Assembly: GCA_003254885.1 (NCBI GenBank)
Contig: QANT01008322.1
Coordinates: forward strand, 1-63,154
Length of the DNA: 63,154 nt
Reading direction: 5' to 3'
DNA from: Purshia tridentata
Lineage: Eukaryota > Streptophyta > Magnoliopsida > Rosales > Rosaceae
Under the pieces are notes generated by a model. It was not told where the DNA came from and made no database searches. It saw only the letters and a list, made by a program, of their open reading frames with translations. A program made the position numbers and the translations under genes. This document shows, piece by piece, positions 49,490-62,311 of this stretch; the stretch's first letter is position 1, and every line of letters begins with the position of its first letter.

Positions 49490-49865
49490 TTTGAAAAGCA
49501 TACTTAGTGTACTTAATTCACTCTATTAGTTAATTGATGAGGGGCAAATAGTATATTAATTAAGAAAAGCGACTTCAGTTTTGTTGTGTATTTCAATGAG
49601 GCTGTGATTGACTGATTGCAATGAAAATAGGTAGTAGCTAATTAGATAGATAGCTAGCTAGGTTTTTAGAGTCACCAGAAGAACACGTACCTGGTACATA
49701 TATGAATTTTAGTGATGAAAATGAGATTCTTCTGGCCCCAATCTTGTACCTCATGCCTTGATTAATTAATATCTTTAATTGTGTTTTTATTTATTGACAT
49801 AATCTGGGTAGTGCTCCAAATGACATTTGTGGTGATTTTTATTCTAAGAAATATATATATATATA

Positions 49866-50160
49866 GTAAGGTTTTATTATGAGATTTTCACAAATTTTTA
49901 GTTTGTGTGATCCCCTTTGTAGAGCCCACACAAATTGTTTTGTATCGATTCGGACTGTTCATTTTTTTCATCACCATTGATAGATCATCTTTGCAAAAAA
50001 TTAGCCAAATCAGAAATCATTTACCTATTTAACTTTGACTAAATAAATGGAGATGAAAAAAATAAACGGTTTGGATCAATACAAAACGACTCGTATAGAC
50101 ACCATAAGGGAGATTCCACAAACTAGAAATTTGTGAAAATCTCACAATGAAGCTTTGCTC
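49866..50160. mobile_element. Fold-back MITE, about 295 bases
   Basis: The two ends form imperfect inverted repeats of about 110 bases. Shared pieces include gagattttcacaaattt, agtttgtg and cgttttgtat in reverse complement on the right. It sits inside a TA repeat on both sides, so the target duplication is hidden (TA for a Stowaway-like element is possible). No coding capacity. Confidence 0.75.
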
Positions 50161-52161
50161 TATATATATATATATATGGCTCCAAAATCCCAATCAGGGG
50201 TCCATCATTTTTAGTGACTGAATTAGAAAGAATGGAAATTTAAGGCAGCAACACACAGACGCTCTTAAATTTCTGATGAGCAAGTGTTTGGTTCAGGTAA
50301 GCCTGCCCAACTCTTTAAAGCATCAATTTTCTGGTTTGACTTTTATAATCATGAATTAAAGCTAGTTTATAAGAAAAACAAAAAAAGTTATTTAGCTATC
50401 AATATGTTAACATGCTTTTCTTGATTAATCAAGAAAAAAAAATTATAAAATAAGTGAAGCATCAAGCAAGAGAATATAATGAATCAATGTCATGTATTTA
50501 TAACAGTTGACAGTCTAATAAGGATGTAAGTTGAGAACTTTTATGTAAATTGTTAAATCAAATATAAATAGTGGGAGAAAATTCAAGAGTATATATTCTC
50601 ACAACATATTTCATAATTTTTTTTAAATGATTGCAAATGTTTTAGTATAATTTGATGTTCTAGCAAAATATGAGATTCTCTACATAGGTATATTATATAA
50701 CAAAGCCTCCTATATATATATATACACATATATATATATATATATAATAGGTCATTGGTGTTTAATATATGTGCACACAGCCACACACACGCTCACAGAA
50801 AGTTGGGCATAAAAATTCCCAAGCTTGCTGGTGTCCTATGTTTTCTGTACTAGTTAATAGTTATATAGGGAAGTGATTAAAATAATAGCTCTCTCTTGGT
50901 GTATACCATTTCATGAAGGTGTTATTATAAAGCATAAAAAATTGGTAGCTAATTATTACACCTCTACTGCCTCGATCACCATCTAATTAATTTACAGCTG
51001 AAGTTGATGCCACAATGCACCCACAAAAGCTACCATGCCATCAACTTCTATTGCTACAGTCAATCACCATATATGCTGCTGTTGAGGTTATCATCAACTA
51101 CAATAACTGCTGTTATTAAATTTTCATGTTAGACTGTTAGACTTTATATCTGAAAATTTGGACATATTATTGCCCTAGCCCCTGACCATGTATTTTCAAA
51201 TAAGTATACAATTTTATTTTATAGCGCCAGAAAATACTTCATTAGATAGTTACACACTTGGGATTTCTGAAAGATACTGCCCACTGATATTGCGCATATG
51301 ATGCTTTGGTCTCTGCACAAACTTCCATAAACTTGTTTGAATCTCAACTTTATGTGTTTCTCATTAGCCTTGTAATTGCCTATACTTAGCAGTAAAGTGT
51401 GGCTTTCAGATGAACATAGCAGGAACATTCTGCAGCAAGCCAGCAACACACTTACACACACACACAGCCCATATATTTGACCAAAGCAACCCACTTTTTT
51501 CTCACTATTTTCACATTATAGTACAAGATAGCACAAGGAGGTAAAAAGACCAATAGGGCTTGTGACTTGTGGGCAGGGAGGGGTAGTATTGGAAAACGAA
51601 AAAGCAAGTTAAGGGGAGGGGTATATGGAGCCTCCCTTCTCTTGTGCTTATTATTCATTCACGGAGAAGAACAAAAGTGGAAAAGAGAAAAAGGGTAAAG
51701 CCTGCAACCTGTTTGCTATTGTTTTGTTTCAATGAATTTTAATTAAATTAAGCTTTTGGGGTTGGTGTATGAATGAAATCAAAAGAGGGAGATGATGACG
51801 TAGCCAGTCACGCTGCCACGCGCGTTTTATGTTAACAAACAAAACACACAGAGAGAAAGAGAGACGCTGCTCTCTCTTACATATTTGTCTCCCCAAGTAA
51901 GCCAACAACTGAAGGCCTTTGCTGAGGAGGATCAGTTGAGTTGGGTCATCGATCACAGTCTGTTTCAAACAGTAATATAGCCTAAGGTACTACTACTGCT
52001 ACGTGGCAGTCATATGTGGGTCCTACTATGGTCCCATCTGACGTGGATGGTCTGACAATATTTTTAAGGAATATTGCTATTTACCATAGGGAGAGAGATA
52101 TTCGTCTGTCTATACTTTATGATGTGCATTTGGGTCTCATTTCATTACAAGGATGAAAATT

Positions 52162-52248
52162 ATTTTACTCACCGGTGACCACTGGTGTAGCTGAGTGATA
52201 AAGACACGTGTCACTCAACTACACCAATAGTAATCACTGAGTAAAATA
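52162..52248. repeat. Short imperfect palindrome, about 87 bases
   Basis: attttactcaccggtgacc..tgagtga on the left pairs with tcactca..atcactgagtaaaat on the right across a loop of about 12 bases. Arms are about 37 bases with a few mismatches. It could be a tiny MITE or an RNA hairpin. Confidence 0.65.
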
Positions 52249-52833
52249 GCACTGTACAAACCACTCAGCCACTCACCAATAACTTGCACAATTCATGGTT
52301 TTGGGTCAATTCATGATGATCAAGATCATGCACAATGGACAAATATGAAGACATGAATTTGAATATTTTTGTAAAGTAACTTGGGGGTTTTTTTTTTTAA
52401 GGTAATTTGAATATACTATGATTAATATATGTGTTGGGTTAGTATCAAGTTACTTAACAAAATTAATTAAACATATAAAATTAGTGTACCAATATTTGAT
52501 ATGAACTTAAAATGGTTAGACAGCAATAGTGAAATGATTAGACATGAATAGTGAATACAGCACGATAAGTTGCGGGTCTTTTTCATTGGCTATGTGCGTG
52601 TGTGTAAGAGGAATGTAAGTTGTCTATATGAAACATTAAACAATGAAGGGGTATTACAATGCACAACACAACATTAATGAGTTATATTATTTTGTATTAC
52701 ATCTCTAACATTTTCACAAATTTGGAAGAACACTCTCGGAAAATAGGTGAGAAAAGTTTATAATTAGATACTTAATAACAAAAGTAAAAATTTTGTGGCT
52801 GCAATTTTTTTTTCACAAATTTCCACCCATTAC

Positions 52834-53299
52834 AAAAAGATTTTTTATCACAAATATTTCTTCAACTTTTATCCAAATATTAAATTAATCCTTAAAAGTA
52901 CATTTTCACTCAATGTAGTCCTCTATCTTTACTATTGTACATTAATGTTGCCAGTCCGTTATATTTCGTCTAAATTTTTATAAAAAATAGTCATGTACAA
53001 TGCACATGACCCCTTATTTAGAAGTAAAATGATTTTCATCTGTCCCATAACCATCCAAAAATACCCTTAAATTTTTGTCATTTTTTAATTCTCAGTTTAT
53101 TCGGCATTTTTATTGTGAAAAAATGTTTCTTGCAGTAAACGTGATCTATGACAGTTTAAATATAACTGAACAGAAGGGCAACATTGACATGTGTGGTAAT
53201 AAATATGGAGGATATCATTGAGTGAAAATGTCTTTTGAGGACCAAATTGATAGTTTAATCAAAGTTGAGGGACTATTTGTGATTAAAAAAAAACCCTTA
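52834..53299. mobile_element. MULE-like MITE, about 465 bases
   Basis: Left arm 52834-52924 and right arm 53207-53299 are about 90-base inverted repeats containing acattttcactcaatg, tcaactttgat and ttaatcacaaatagtccc on the right-hand arm's reverse complement. Terminal sequences of this kind are common in plant Mutator-like MITEs. No open frame of interest. Confidence 0.7.
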
Positions 53300-55068
53300 A
53301 CAAAACTATATCAATGTAGAATTAAGCAAAAACATTATCTTCAAATTTACTCCATGGTAAAATACCATTAATTTCTAATAAAGTTCAAAGATAACTTAAA
53401 TTAAATACAGAAAAATAGTACAAATGAGACAAAAAATGAATTATACATATGAATTATGAAGAATGGATAAGCAACCTAAAGTGTTGTTAGGTGGATTAAA
53501 GATGGAATTAATGTAAGCTCAGTAGCTAGAAACCTTATTTTTGTTATTGGGAAAATGAAAGGAACTTGGAAGAATGAATTAACAAGCATAAATAAAGCCA
53601 AGAAGCAAAGGACAGTTAAAACTTAAAAGAGAGGTCCTACTTGTAGTCTATCAAGTTGAAATTCCTGTTCAGCAAGCAGTAGCTGAGATCAGGTCCTGGG
53701 ACCCAAGATTTTACTGAAACAATATCATTCCTTGCCGTACGCCAAACCCAGCCCCGATACACTTAGCATGGCTCCATATATGTCTGACCATAATTTGACT
53801 CCTAAGTCCTACCATAACAAAATTTTTGTCACGTGACAATACTAAGCAATTTTGCAATACAACATTTTAGTTAAAATATGACATGTATTTAAATTTAATG
53901 ATAATTTATAATTCTTTCAAAAGTTTATATAATAATTTATAAATAATTTTGTGATGATTTTTATTTTTTTATAATATGTTTATAGTCAAAACCATATTGG
54001 TTAACTATTTTATTTTGTGGTACCTACATATTGCAAGGACAACATTGATGAAGTTGTGAGGTCTCTATGCCCCAGACACTCATTTGATTTTTATTAGAAC
54101 CCACAGTACAAGTACGGCCTGGTACCTTTCAAGCTAGTTTCAACTAAGAGAAATGAATAATGGGTAGGATGTAGGACTGTAATTAAATTTAAAATTACCT
54201 TTGTGGTTGTCAAGACATTGTGAAACAGTAGTACAAGCATAAATCTGAAATGTGAAATGATCTGAATCTGATATGAAAGAATAAAGAAATTAACACAAGA
54301 AAATGCATGCAATGGAGGTTTGAATCAGCGAAGTGTGTAGTCCATACATGTGGAAGATGTGAGTGGCAATTGTGTCAATCGTTGATCATCTTAACCTCCA
54401 TATCTCGCAGGTTCCTCATCACCTCTCCTTGCATTTATGGCCCCCATCTCATTTAATACTCCAGATGGATACAGTTCACAATTGCCCTTGCCTAGGGTCC
54501 CTCCCTCTAAACCTCCAATCGCCACCCCTCTTTGTTTTCAGACATTTTCTAAATTTTAATCAGCTTTTGTTTTCATTTTAGAGAATCTACAATTAAATCG
54601 GATTCATCACAATAAATGTGTTGAGAATGCATATTCCAGAAAATATTATGAGAAATATTTTACATTGACATGTACTTTTAAATAATATCAACCACTTAAT
54701 ATAATAATAATATTTATTATCACTTTATTGTAACGAGTAAAATAATACTCTAATATTATATATTCGTCTAAACTTGTACAACATTAAACTTTCATTTTTT
54801 GATTACTAACCTAATGAGTAATGGCTAATTGATTACAATTTAGTTAAGAGTTATTATTAAAATAATAGCTAATTGGGTACGATATTTTCATGTTAGAAAT
54901 ATTCGGATTGACAAATTTTCTAGTTACATCCGGGGCATTGATCGACAAATTATTTTGTGTAAAATATTATTTTCGTATTGTAAAGTTGTATTTTTTATTG
55001 TGCGTTTTATTTTTTTCACAAAAATCCGATCCTCAACACGGCCGCTTGCTATGTGTGTGCTTTCTCTC

Positions 55069-55075
55069 TATAAAG
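55069..55075 (+). promoter_or_regulatory. TATA box of the VAN3-binding-like gene
   Basis: TATAAAG lies about 145 bases upstream of the ATG at 55220 in a pyrimidine-rich context typical of plant core promoters. Confidence 0.5.
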
Positions 55076-55219
55076 CGGCAACCTTCCCCATTCCCTCACA
55101 AAGAAACTTCCTTCAACTCTTAAGCCGCGCACCCGTTCCTTTCCTTCCCTTCTAAACCGGTTTGCTAACTACCCACTATTCCACTAACCAAGCCAAACCA
55201 AACGGGTGCAACCCAACCC

Positions 55220-58200
55220 ATGACAGAGCCGTGGCGTCCGGACCCGGTTCAGGCAGCTCTGTTCCGGCCCCCTGAAACCCCGTGCGAGCCCATGGAGTTC
55301 CTCTCGCGCTCTTGGAGCGTCTCCGCTCTCGAAGTCTCAAAAGCCTTGGCCCCGCCTCAGGGTGGACCCCACTCAAATATAAACCTCAGCAGCGCTGCTC
55401 ATAATGGCGGCGCTATACCGGAGGACTTGGCCGGAGAGTTAGATGACGGCGCTACGGTTTCCGGGAACCCATTTTCGTTTGCTTCTTCCGAGACTTCACA
55501 GCTGGTCATGGAGCGTATTATGTCACAGTCGGTAAGCTTAGCTAAGCTCTGCGTAGTCTGACCAACTTGGTGGTCAAGTTAATTAGCTAAAACAGAGTAG
55601 CAGAGCAGAGTCCAGAGACAGCTTGCCATGTGTTGACAAATTGTGGGATTTTTGCGTTTTCCATTCTATTCTCTCTGTGTTTTGTTTGTGTTTGTTTTCT
55701 TTGGCTTTTTTCATGGTGTTTGTATTTGGGTTTCGGTGTGATGCGCGTCTGTCTCTTTCCTTGTTTTGGTGCCTCCTACCCCTTTTGGTTTTTGGGTTTC
55801 TTCTGCTCCAATTCTTCGCAGCTACCACCATTTTACTCACTCCATTTTCAACTTTCCACTTCTGGGTCTTCTTCTTCTTCACCAACTCACCAATTTGTAT
55901 TACTCTCTTTTCTGCAGCAGGAGGTATCTCCAAGAACTTCAGGCAGGCTCTCTCACAGCAGTGGCCCTCTCAACGGTTCTTTGACCGACAGCCCACCCGT
56001 CTCTCCCTCCGAAATCGACGATGTCAAGGTCTGTACTCATCGCTATAGTTTCCACATGTTTGGTCTTCTTTTTTGAACCTTTCTCCGGCAGCCACCGTAC
56101 ACGGTTGCCGGAATTTGACACTCACTGTCTGGTTTTTGAAGCACGAAAATTGGGTCACTGACTCACTCAGAGCCGGTCGAACTTAGTCCCCAGCTTTCCC
56201 ACTAACCAACGCTACCTTTATGACATGTTGTTTTGCATTTTTCAATGTAAAAATTAATAGCACTCAGTGTTTGATCTAAAACCCATTTAAAAATCAGCGT
56301 TCTTCTTCATAAAAAGTACATAGATTTTTGGTACTTTGGCTTCTTCCAAGTGGGACGGTTTTCCGCCTGAAATGGTGGGTGGGTAGCTTCGACATTTACA
56401 CAAACAGTATTGGTTTGCTGTCTTATTTACTAAGCTGCCACTGTTCTGGTTTCTGGGTTCTGTTCGTGTCACGATCAAATTTTATTTGGTCCCCCACCAG
56501 TGAATTGATTACAATGCACGCACGGTGGGTATGACCCAAAAATCATCTCTGTAGAAACTTTATAAACAGACCATATAATTATGCCACCTCTGGTTCTGCT
56601 GTCGTTGAATGACTTATGGACCTCTAGAAACCCCAAGTGGTTGTGTGATTAGTCCATTTAGGACATTTAAAGCATACTCATGTTCATTCATTTACCACAA
56701 CCATCTATTCTCGTTTTGGGTGGTTTAAATGTTTAATATACACTGACGCATACCCAGTTAGGCCCTTCCCATAATTACCCAAAACATATTTCCTCTAATG
56801 TTGATGCAGCAGTATGGTCGCTCCAACAACCACCACAATACCCAATACAGAACCGCCGGTGCTGGCGGTCCTCCAGTATCTGGCGGTGGAAAGACGGTGG
56901 GTCGGTGGCTTAAAGACAGGAGGGAGAAGAAGAAAGAGGAGGCCAGAGCCCAAAATGCGCAGCTCCATGCTGCTGTGTCTGTTGCCGGGGTGGCTTCTGC
57001 CATCGCCGCCATTGCTGCTGCCACTGCCGCCTCATCTGGGTCGAGCAAAGATGAGCAAATGGCAAAGACTGACTTGGCTGTGGCCTCTGCTGCAACATTG
57101 GTAGCTGCCCAATGCGTGGAGGCGGCTGAGGCCATGGGAGCTGAGCGGGAGCACCTTGCTTCGGTTGTCAGCTCTGCCGTGAATGTCCGGTCAGCCGGTG
57201 ATATTATGACGTTAACCGCTGCAGCGGCAACAGGTACAGAATGAAAATTTTGTTTTATGGCATGGGCATTATTGGAACTGAAGTTTTGTTTTTTATTGAC
57301 TATAATGCCCTTGATGTTTGTGGGGTGGGGTTGTAGCTTTGCGTGGTGCAGCGACACTGAAGGCGAGGGCGTTGAAGGAAGTGTGGAATATAGCAGCAGT
57401 TATTCCCGTGGAGAAAGGGATTGGATTAAGTGGTAACGGTAGTAATAATGGTAATTCCAACAGTAGTTTCAGTGGTGAACTTGTTCCTGAAGAGAATTTT
57501 CTTGGCATATGTAGTAGAGAATTACTTGCTAAGGGTTGTGAGCTCCTCAAGCGTACCCGCAAAGGTAATTTTCGATTTATTTATCTATTTATCGTCGCAA
57601 TTATTTACTGTTTCTAGATTGAATTGTGAGCATGTTTATGTGGGTGGAATTGGAAGAATAGTTTTCATTTCCTAGGAATTTGGAGGAACTAGGTTGATCA
57701 TGTCCAGACAATACTATTGAACTGTTTCACCTTAAATTGTGATCAACTGTAGTGAAATGAAATTTTAGTACTATTTGATTCTAGTGCTTAATCTGTTATG
57801 TCTTGTTGTGATGAATGCACAGGTGATCTTCATTGGAAAATTGTTTCTGTTTATATCAACCGAACTGGTCAGGTAAAGCGCCTAACATTTCTTTTGATTT
57901 AATATCTTCTTTTAACATGGGATCAATTATTTGGGCATCACTAAAACTTTTGGTCATGAATGTGAAATTGATGGGATAAAAGGTTCTCAGTTAAAGAGAC
58001 TACCATGATGAATAAATTGGATCTGCCCTCTCTCTTTTCTCTTTTTGTGTTCTCTTTATTAGTCTGGAACTTCTTTTTGTGCAGGTTATGCTGAAGATGA
58101 AGAGTAGGCATGTTGCTGGGACCATCACAAAAAAGAAAAAGAGTAAGTGATTACTTTTGTCTTTCACTAATAATTTGAGCAGAATGGAGGTGGGGGTCTT

Positions 58201-58504
58201 CTTCTATTTGGGGATTTGCGAAAGCACTATAGTGGGAAAAAAGGATCTAAAGGGCTCATCTTTAATTCCATCTCCTTTTGAATTTACAGATGCGGTGCTG
58301 GAGGTTATTAAAGATATGCCGGCTTGGCCCGGTCGCCACTTGCTCGAGGGTGGTGAGCACCGGCGTTACTTTGGACTGAAAACGGTTATGCGAGGAGTCG
58401 TGGAATTCGAATGCCGGAACCAAAGGGAGTATGATATTTGGACTCAGGGTGTGTCAAGGCTCCTCTCCCTTGCTGCAGAAAAACACAATAGACATAGAGT
58501 TTGA
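55220..58504 (+). CDS. VAN3-binding / FORKED-like protein (DUF828 + PH)
   Basis: Seven exons: 55220-55531, 55918-56028, 56810-57233, 57337-57564, 57823-57872, 58085-58142 and 58290-58504; 465 residues if both NAGNAG acceptors use the upstream AG. The N-terminal and central DUF828 ('auxin canalisation') region contains [57 protein letters not shown] and an alanine-rich helical block (about 175-270). The C-terminal PH-like domain (about 350-460) includes [20 protein letters not shown] and [20 protein letters not shown]. Family members bind the ARF-GAP VAN3/SFC, sit at trans-Golgi or endosomal membranes, and affect PIN trafficking and vein patterning. The frame is intact. The acceptors of exons 2 and 3 are both CAGCAG, so each can gain or lose one Gln. 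Confidence 0.93.
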
Positions 58505-60175
58505 GTAGCTTTCACTACATGAGACGGCAAAATTTGGCAGATGGGGATTTGGGGAATAGGATATATGAGCCGGCTGAACATGATGGATATTTTGGTAATT
58601 TGGCCGGTGTTGTTTTAGTAACTTTAGTTGTCTTGCTATTGTAAAAAAGGATATATTAAAGGTATAAGCTATCCAAATTGCTCTCTTTAATATTGTGGAA
58701 TATATATTTTGGACTTTGCCTTTTGTTTTTCAAATGGTAAAGAACTGTGATTGGAATGAGAGGTTGTAACCCCATGTGATCCTAGTCCTTGTTTTTGCAC
58801 TGTATATGGAAAGAAAAGGGGTATCTTGGACTGGGGCAGTCAAAAAAGAATGGGAAAGAATCTTAGTTGGAGTAAAGAACAAGAAAGAAGATAAAGACTT
58901 GCTCTGATTTGTTTTTTGTTTATTCATTTGGGTTGATTTTGCTTTGGGCCCCTATTGGGTTTTCGACTTGGTTTAAAATATTACATGTTGTGCTTACATG
59001 ATTGTCTGTCTTTAATCTTCCGCTTAATAAAATAATTTTGTTTAGCTATCAAGTATTTAATTGGCTAAAAGGAGAAGAAGAGGCTGAGTGTCTGATGATG
59101 TGTCTACTAAATTAGTGCTAAAGATGATTGCTTGCATGTAAACCTGGGTAAATGTAAACGAATTATAATGGGATTTTATGTGATAAATTTAAGAAGAATG
59201 TTGTTCTCTACGATAGCAATAAAATATACCCTGGCTAGATTTCTCTTTGCTAGTTATTATTAGATGGAGCATAAATTGAACTGGATTGAATATGACAAAG
59301 AAAACAAACGCTATGAACAAGGCAAATGGCGCGCACAGAAAAAGACAATTGAAAATATTATTTTATTGTGTAAACAAGAAAGCAGACACCTAGTGAGGGG
59401 ACGTTCAAGATTTGTAAGATCAACTTGTTGGGGCTCAACTCTTTGTAACACAACTCTTTGGAATTTAGAAGGTAATTCCTCATAACAGATTATAGCATCA
59501 CTTATAAGTGGAAAAACATGCTCACTTGATGTAGATGGTTGACATTCTTTCTTAAAAAAAATGAAAGAAGAGTTTCTCTTAATTTAGAATTTTGATGTTG
59601 ATTCGACATTATAAAATATGAATCATATGTAAAACATTAAGGGCTCATTTGACAGTGCTTTTAAAATTGTTAAAAGCAATTTCTAATTATTGAAAGCACT
59701 TTTGGTAGTATTTGACAGAAATATATATAATAAGTACTTTTGAGTTATAAAAGTGCTTGTAAGAGGTTTTTTGAGAAGTACCTGCTAGATGCTTTCATCA
59801 AGAAGCACTTCAAGTGCTTTTATATGAACCACTTAAATTTTTATAAAAATTTATATGTGCTTTGCAGAATCGTTTCTAACAAAAGTGATACTAAATAAAA
59901 GCACTTTTAAAAAAGCAGTGGCAAACGGGCCTTAGATGTGTGTATTATGTGTGATCAATTGAGTAAACTAATGTCTAATTAAACCTCTATTACTCTATAT
60001 TTAAAAATCATCATCTTCACAAAATAACAAAATATCATTAACTAACAACACATAGAGAGGCAAATCAGAAAAAGGCTGAGAGAGTGAGCCAATACTTATA
60101 CAAAGTATGAATTTCATGTTGGATGATAAAATGAAGGTCTGAGTCTCCTCCTAGTCTTGACTCTGTGAGTAGTGG
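58505..60175. other. Spacer with a hAT-type MITE
   Basis: This is the convergent 3' flank of the VAN3-binding-like and LIFEGUARD-like genes. It contains a MITE at 59640-59934. No other gene is visible; the 73-codon frame at 59264-59485 is not recognisable. Confidence 0.6.
59640..59934. mobile_element. hAT-type MITE, about 295 bases
   Basis: The left end agggctcatttgacagtgct and the right end, whose reverse complement is AAGGCCCGTTTGCCACTGCT, are imperfect terminal inverted repeats. The interior is full of short 'aaagcactttt' motifs in both orientations. GGGC(T/C)CGTTTG-type ends are widespread in plant hAT MITEs. I could not confirm an 8-base target duplication. Confidence 0.7.
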
Positions 60176-61328
60176 TCAGTTGTCACCACCAAGTAAAGAG
60201 AGAATAAACACAAAGAGTTGGATAATATCCATATATATGGCAATAGCACCGATTATATACTCATCGTAGCTGTAGCGCTTTATGATATTGTCAGTGTCGT
60301 ACACAATATAAGCACAGCTCAATAACGCCCCCAACGCTGCATATATGGTCCTTCCAATCGGCCCCAGAGGAATAAGTATCTGAAAATGTTTTGTTTGTAA
60401 GATTATGATACATTTCATCATTTGATTTTCTAATTACGACTTTGTTCTCTTACTTACCTGAATGAGAGCAAATATAAGAAGCATGATGGATGCAGCGAAC
60501 AAAAATGGGCCCATGAACCCGAAATCTTGGCCTCTCTTCACGGCCCAAAATGTGTATAGGGTTAGGCCCACAACCATTGCGGCGGTCAGAATAACAGCCA
60601 AAAGAACGATCTTCCCTGTTTGCCACCAGAACAAAAACACATCAAATCAAACCTCAACAGATGCAACTAGCTTCTAAAACTTTGTGTTTTCAGACTTTTA
60701 TTTAATTATTGTTTTAATATCAGCCACAATTGAAATTATACTCTTTGTTGTCCCATTGTGAATATTATAATGAATGTTATTCGTAAGCATATTTTAAACC
60801 AAACAAATACAAAACCATAATTGAAATTAAATAGATATGCAAACCTGGTTTAAAGGCACAACAGACCCCCACAGTGATCGACGTAAAAATAGTAAACAGC
60901 GTAAGAAGCAAATAGTTCCAAGGATGCTTCTTGTGAAAAATGAACAAAAGTATAATGTCTGCACCAAAAGAGAGAAAAACAAAAATCAACTAATGTATAC
61001 ATAATATCATTGTTCCAAAAACATTCATAAGTTTTGAGGGAAAATAGGAAAATGGAGAGGGTTTACTTATGATGGAACAAACAAGAACAACAATGAATAG
61101 GACTGCGCCACCGGTGGTGTGCCTAATCCAGTTGGGTAAGGAGGGGATATTAACGATGACGGCGGCACAAACGACGGTGAGAAGCAATTGAAAGGAGATG
61201 ATGCTGTAAACCTTGCGAATAAAAGCCCATCGAAATTGAGGTGTCTCCATCATATTAGGGTAGAGTTGGTCAGGTTGAGCCCTACCAGACTCTAGATCAT
61301 GATCACCACCCTTGTTCCACTGTGCCAT
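60176..61328 (-). CDS. LIFEGUARD / Bax-inhibitor-1-like membrane protein
   Basis: Four exons (61067-61328, 60845-60958, 60458-60615, 60176-60379) give 245 residues, the usual length. The start MAQWNKGGDHDLESG is followed by a family signature (ELYP/QLYPNMMETPQFRWAFIRKV) and about seven membrane segments (SFQLLLTVVCAAVIVNI, LLLTLFTIFTSITVGVCCAF, IVLLAVILTAAMVVGLTLYT and others). The C-terminal motif includes YIVYDTDNIIKRYSYDEYI. Plant LIFEGUARD (LFG) proteins are TMBIM family members of internal membranes that modulate Ca2+ and cell death, and some affect powdery mildew susceptibility. The ATG at 61328 is chosen because the only upstream in-frame start candidate is a TTG. Divergent from the chlorophyllase gene, with 689 bases between the ATGs. 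Confidence 0.94.
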
Positions 61329-62017
61329 TATCACAATTCTCAAAGGTCACAAAACCACCAATACAATTATATGATTAGGGTTCTTGATGGGAAAACAACA
61401 CAAACATATGTTCGGCTCTTTTTGGGTTTTTGTTTGAATGAGAAAGCGTGGGAATGTGAGCAAAAGTAGGAGGGATTTGGTAATAGATTGTTAATTATAG
61501 GGTTATAAGTTTTAGGAGGAATTTACAGACGGTCTAATAATAAAAGAGTAGTTATAACCAATGCAAAACTGTCCAAATTTATCATATATGCATTATTTGA
61601 AGAATTAACGCGTAATTCACTAATCGTCTAATACAATGAAGTCTACGCGTAATATTATTACACACGTATTAAAAGTTTTTTTTTACCAAAAAACGATTTC
61701 CTAACTTCATGCAAAGAACATGAACCTCAGAATTAACATGTAGCTTAGAAAGATGAGTGGTTCAAACCAATGATGAGGCCCAGTACCAAATTAATTAGGG
61801 CCTACTTACAATGGAATAGTAGCCCAACTTCACTGACTGGTCATTTGGTCTGAATCTGAACCCCTTTGGGTGCTTTTAGCATCGGCCTCGTAAATATCTA
61901 AGAAGCAAAAGTGGATCAAAATTTTCCTTTGTCATAGGTGAGGCTATAAATCAATGCCTCAAAGATGAATGTGACTTTATCCTATAACCACTATAGGCAT
62001 CACAAAAAAGTTAGATC
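61329..62017. promoter_or_regulatory. Divergent promoter between LIFEGUARD-like and chlorophyllase genes
   Basis: 689 bases separate the two ATGs. GGCCCA (61778-61783) and AGCCCA (61821-61826) site II-like motifs lie closer to the chlorophyllase. No further gene is present. Shared regulation is only an inference. Confidence 0.4.
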
Positions 62018-62311
62018 ATGTCCTCCACTTCTCCTTCTTCAATTCCTAGTGTTACTGCTACTAGAAATGTTTTTGAGCTTGGAAAGTACAGGGTACTACT
62101 CCAAAGAGTTGAACCAGCAGAGACATGCTGCAGGAACAACAAGTCCCCAGTTCCTGTTCCACCTCCAAAGGCGCTTTTGATTGCCATGCCTTGTGAAGCT
62201 GGTGAGTTCCCAGTCTTGCTGCTCCTCCATGGCTACCTTCTCTGCAACTCTTTCTACTCTCAGCTTATCCAACACATCGCTTCTCATGGCTTCATTGTCA
62301 TTGCCCCTCAG
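62018..62311 (+). CDS. CLH: Chlorophyllase, first exon (runs off the window)
   Basis: The first exon encodes 98 residues of a chlorophyllase, the hydrolase that removes phytol from chlorophyll. MSSTSPSSIPSVTATRNVFE leads to the conserved pieces PPPKALLIAMPCEAGEFPVL, LLLHGYLLCNSFYSQL and QHIASHGFIVIAPQ. In this family the next exon continues after APQ. Here CCTCAG is followed by GCTAGT, not GT, so the intron would use a GC donor. Reading on adds ASISLS and a stop at 62330-62332. The lipase motif GxSxG and catalytic His/Asp are not in the window. I found no second exon before 63154. It is either a normal gene with an intron longer than 840 bases or a broken one; the first exon shows no frame damage. 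Confidence 0.85.

Larger units (their letters stand above)
44299..55219. other. 11-kb gene-poor region
   Basis: No gene is supported. It holds micro-insertions 4-6 (45096-45148, 45699-45746, 49443-49489), a GC-rich island (46095-46200), a 72-base tandem duplication (48760-48903), a fold-back MITE (49866-50160), a short palindrome (52162-52248), a MULE-like MITE (52834-53299), and at its right end the promoter of the VAN3-binding-like gene. Confidence 0.6.

Noticed and set aside
55623..56076. Two long overlapping plus-strand frames within the VAN3-binding-like gene
   Set aside because: They cover intron 1 and exon 2 in wrong frames; the spliced gene explains the coding signal.
56758..57357. 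199-codon minus-strand frame
   Set aside because: It is the antisense shadow of the alanine-rich exon 3 of the VAN3-binding-like gene.
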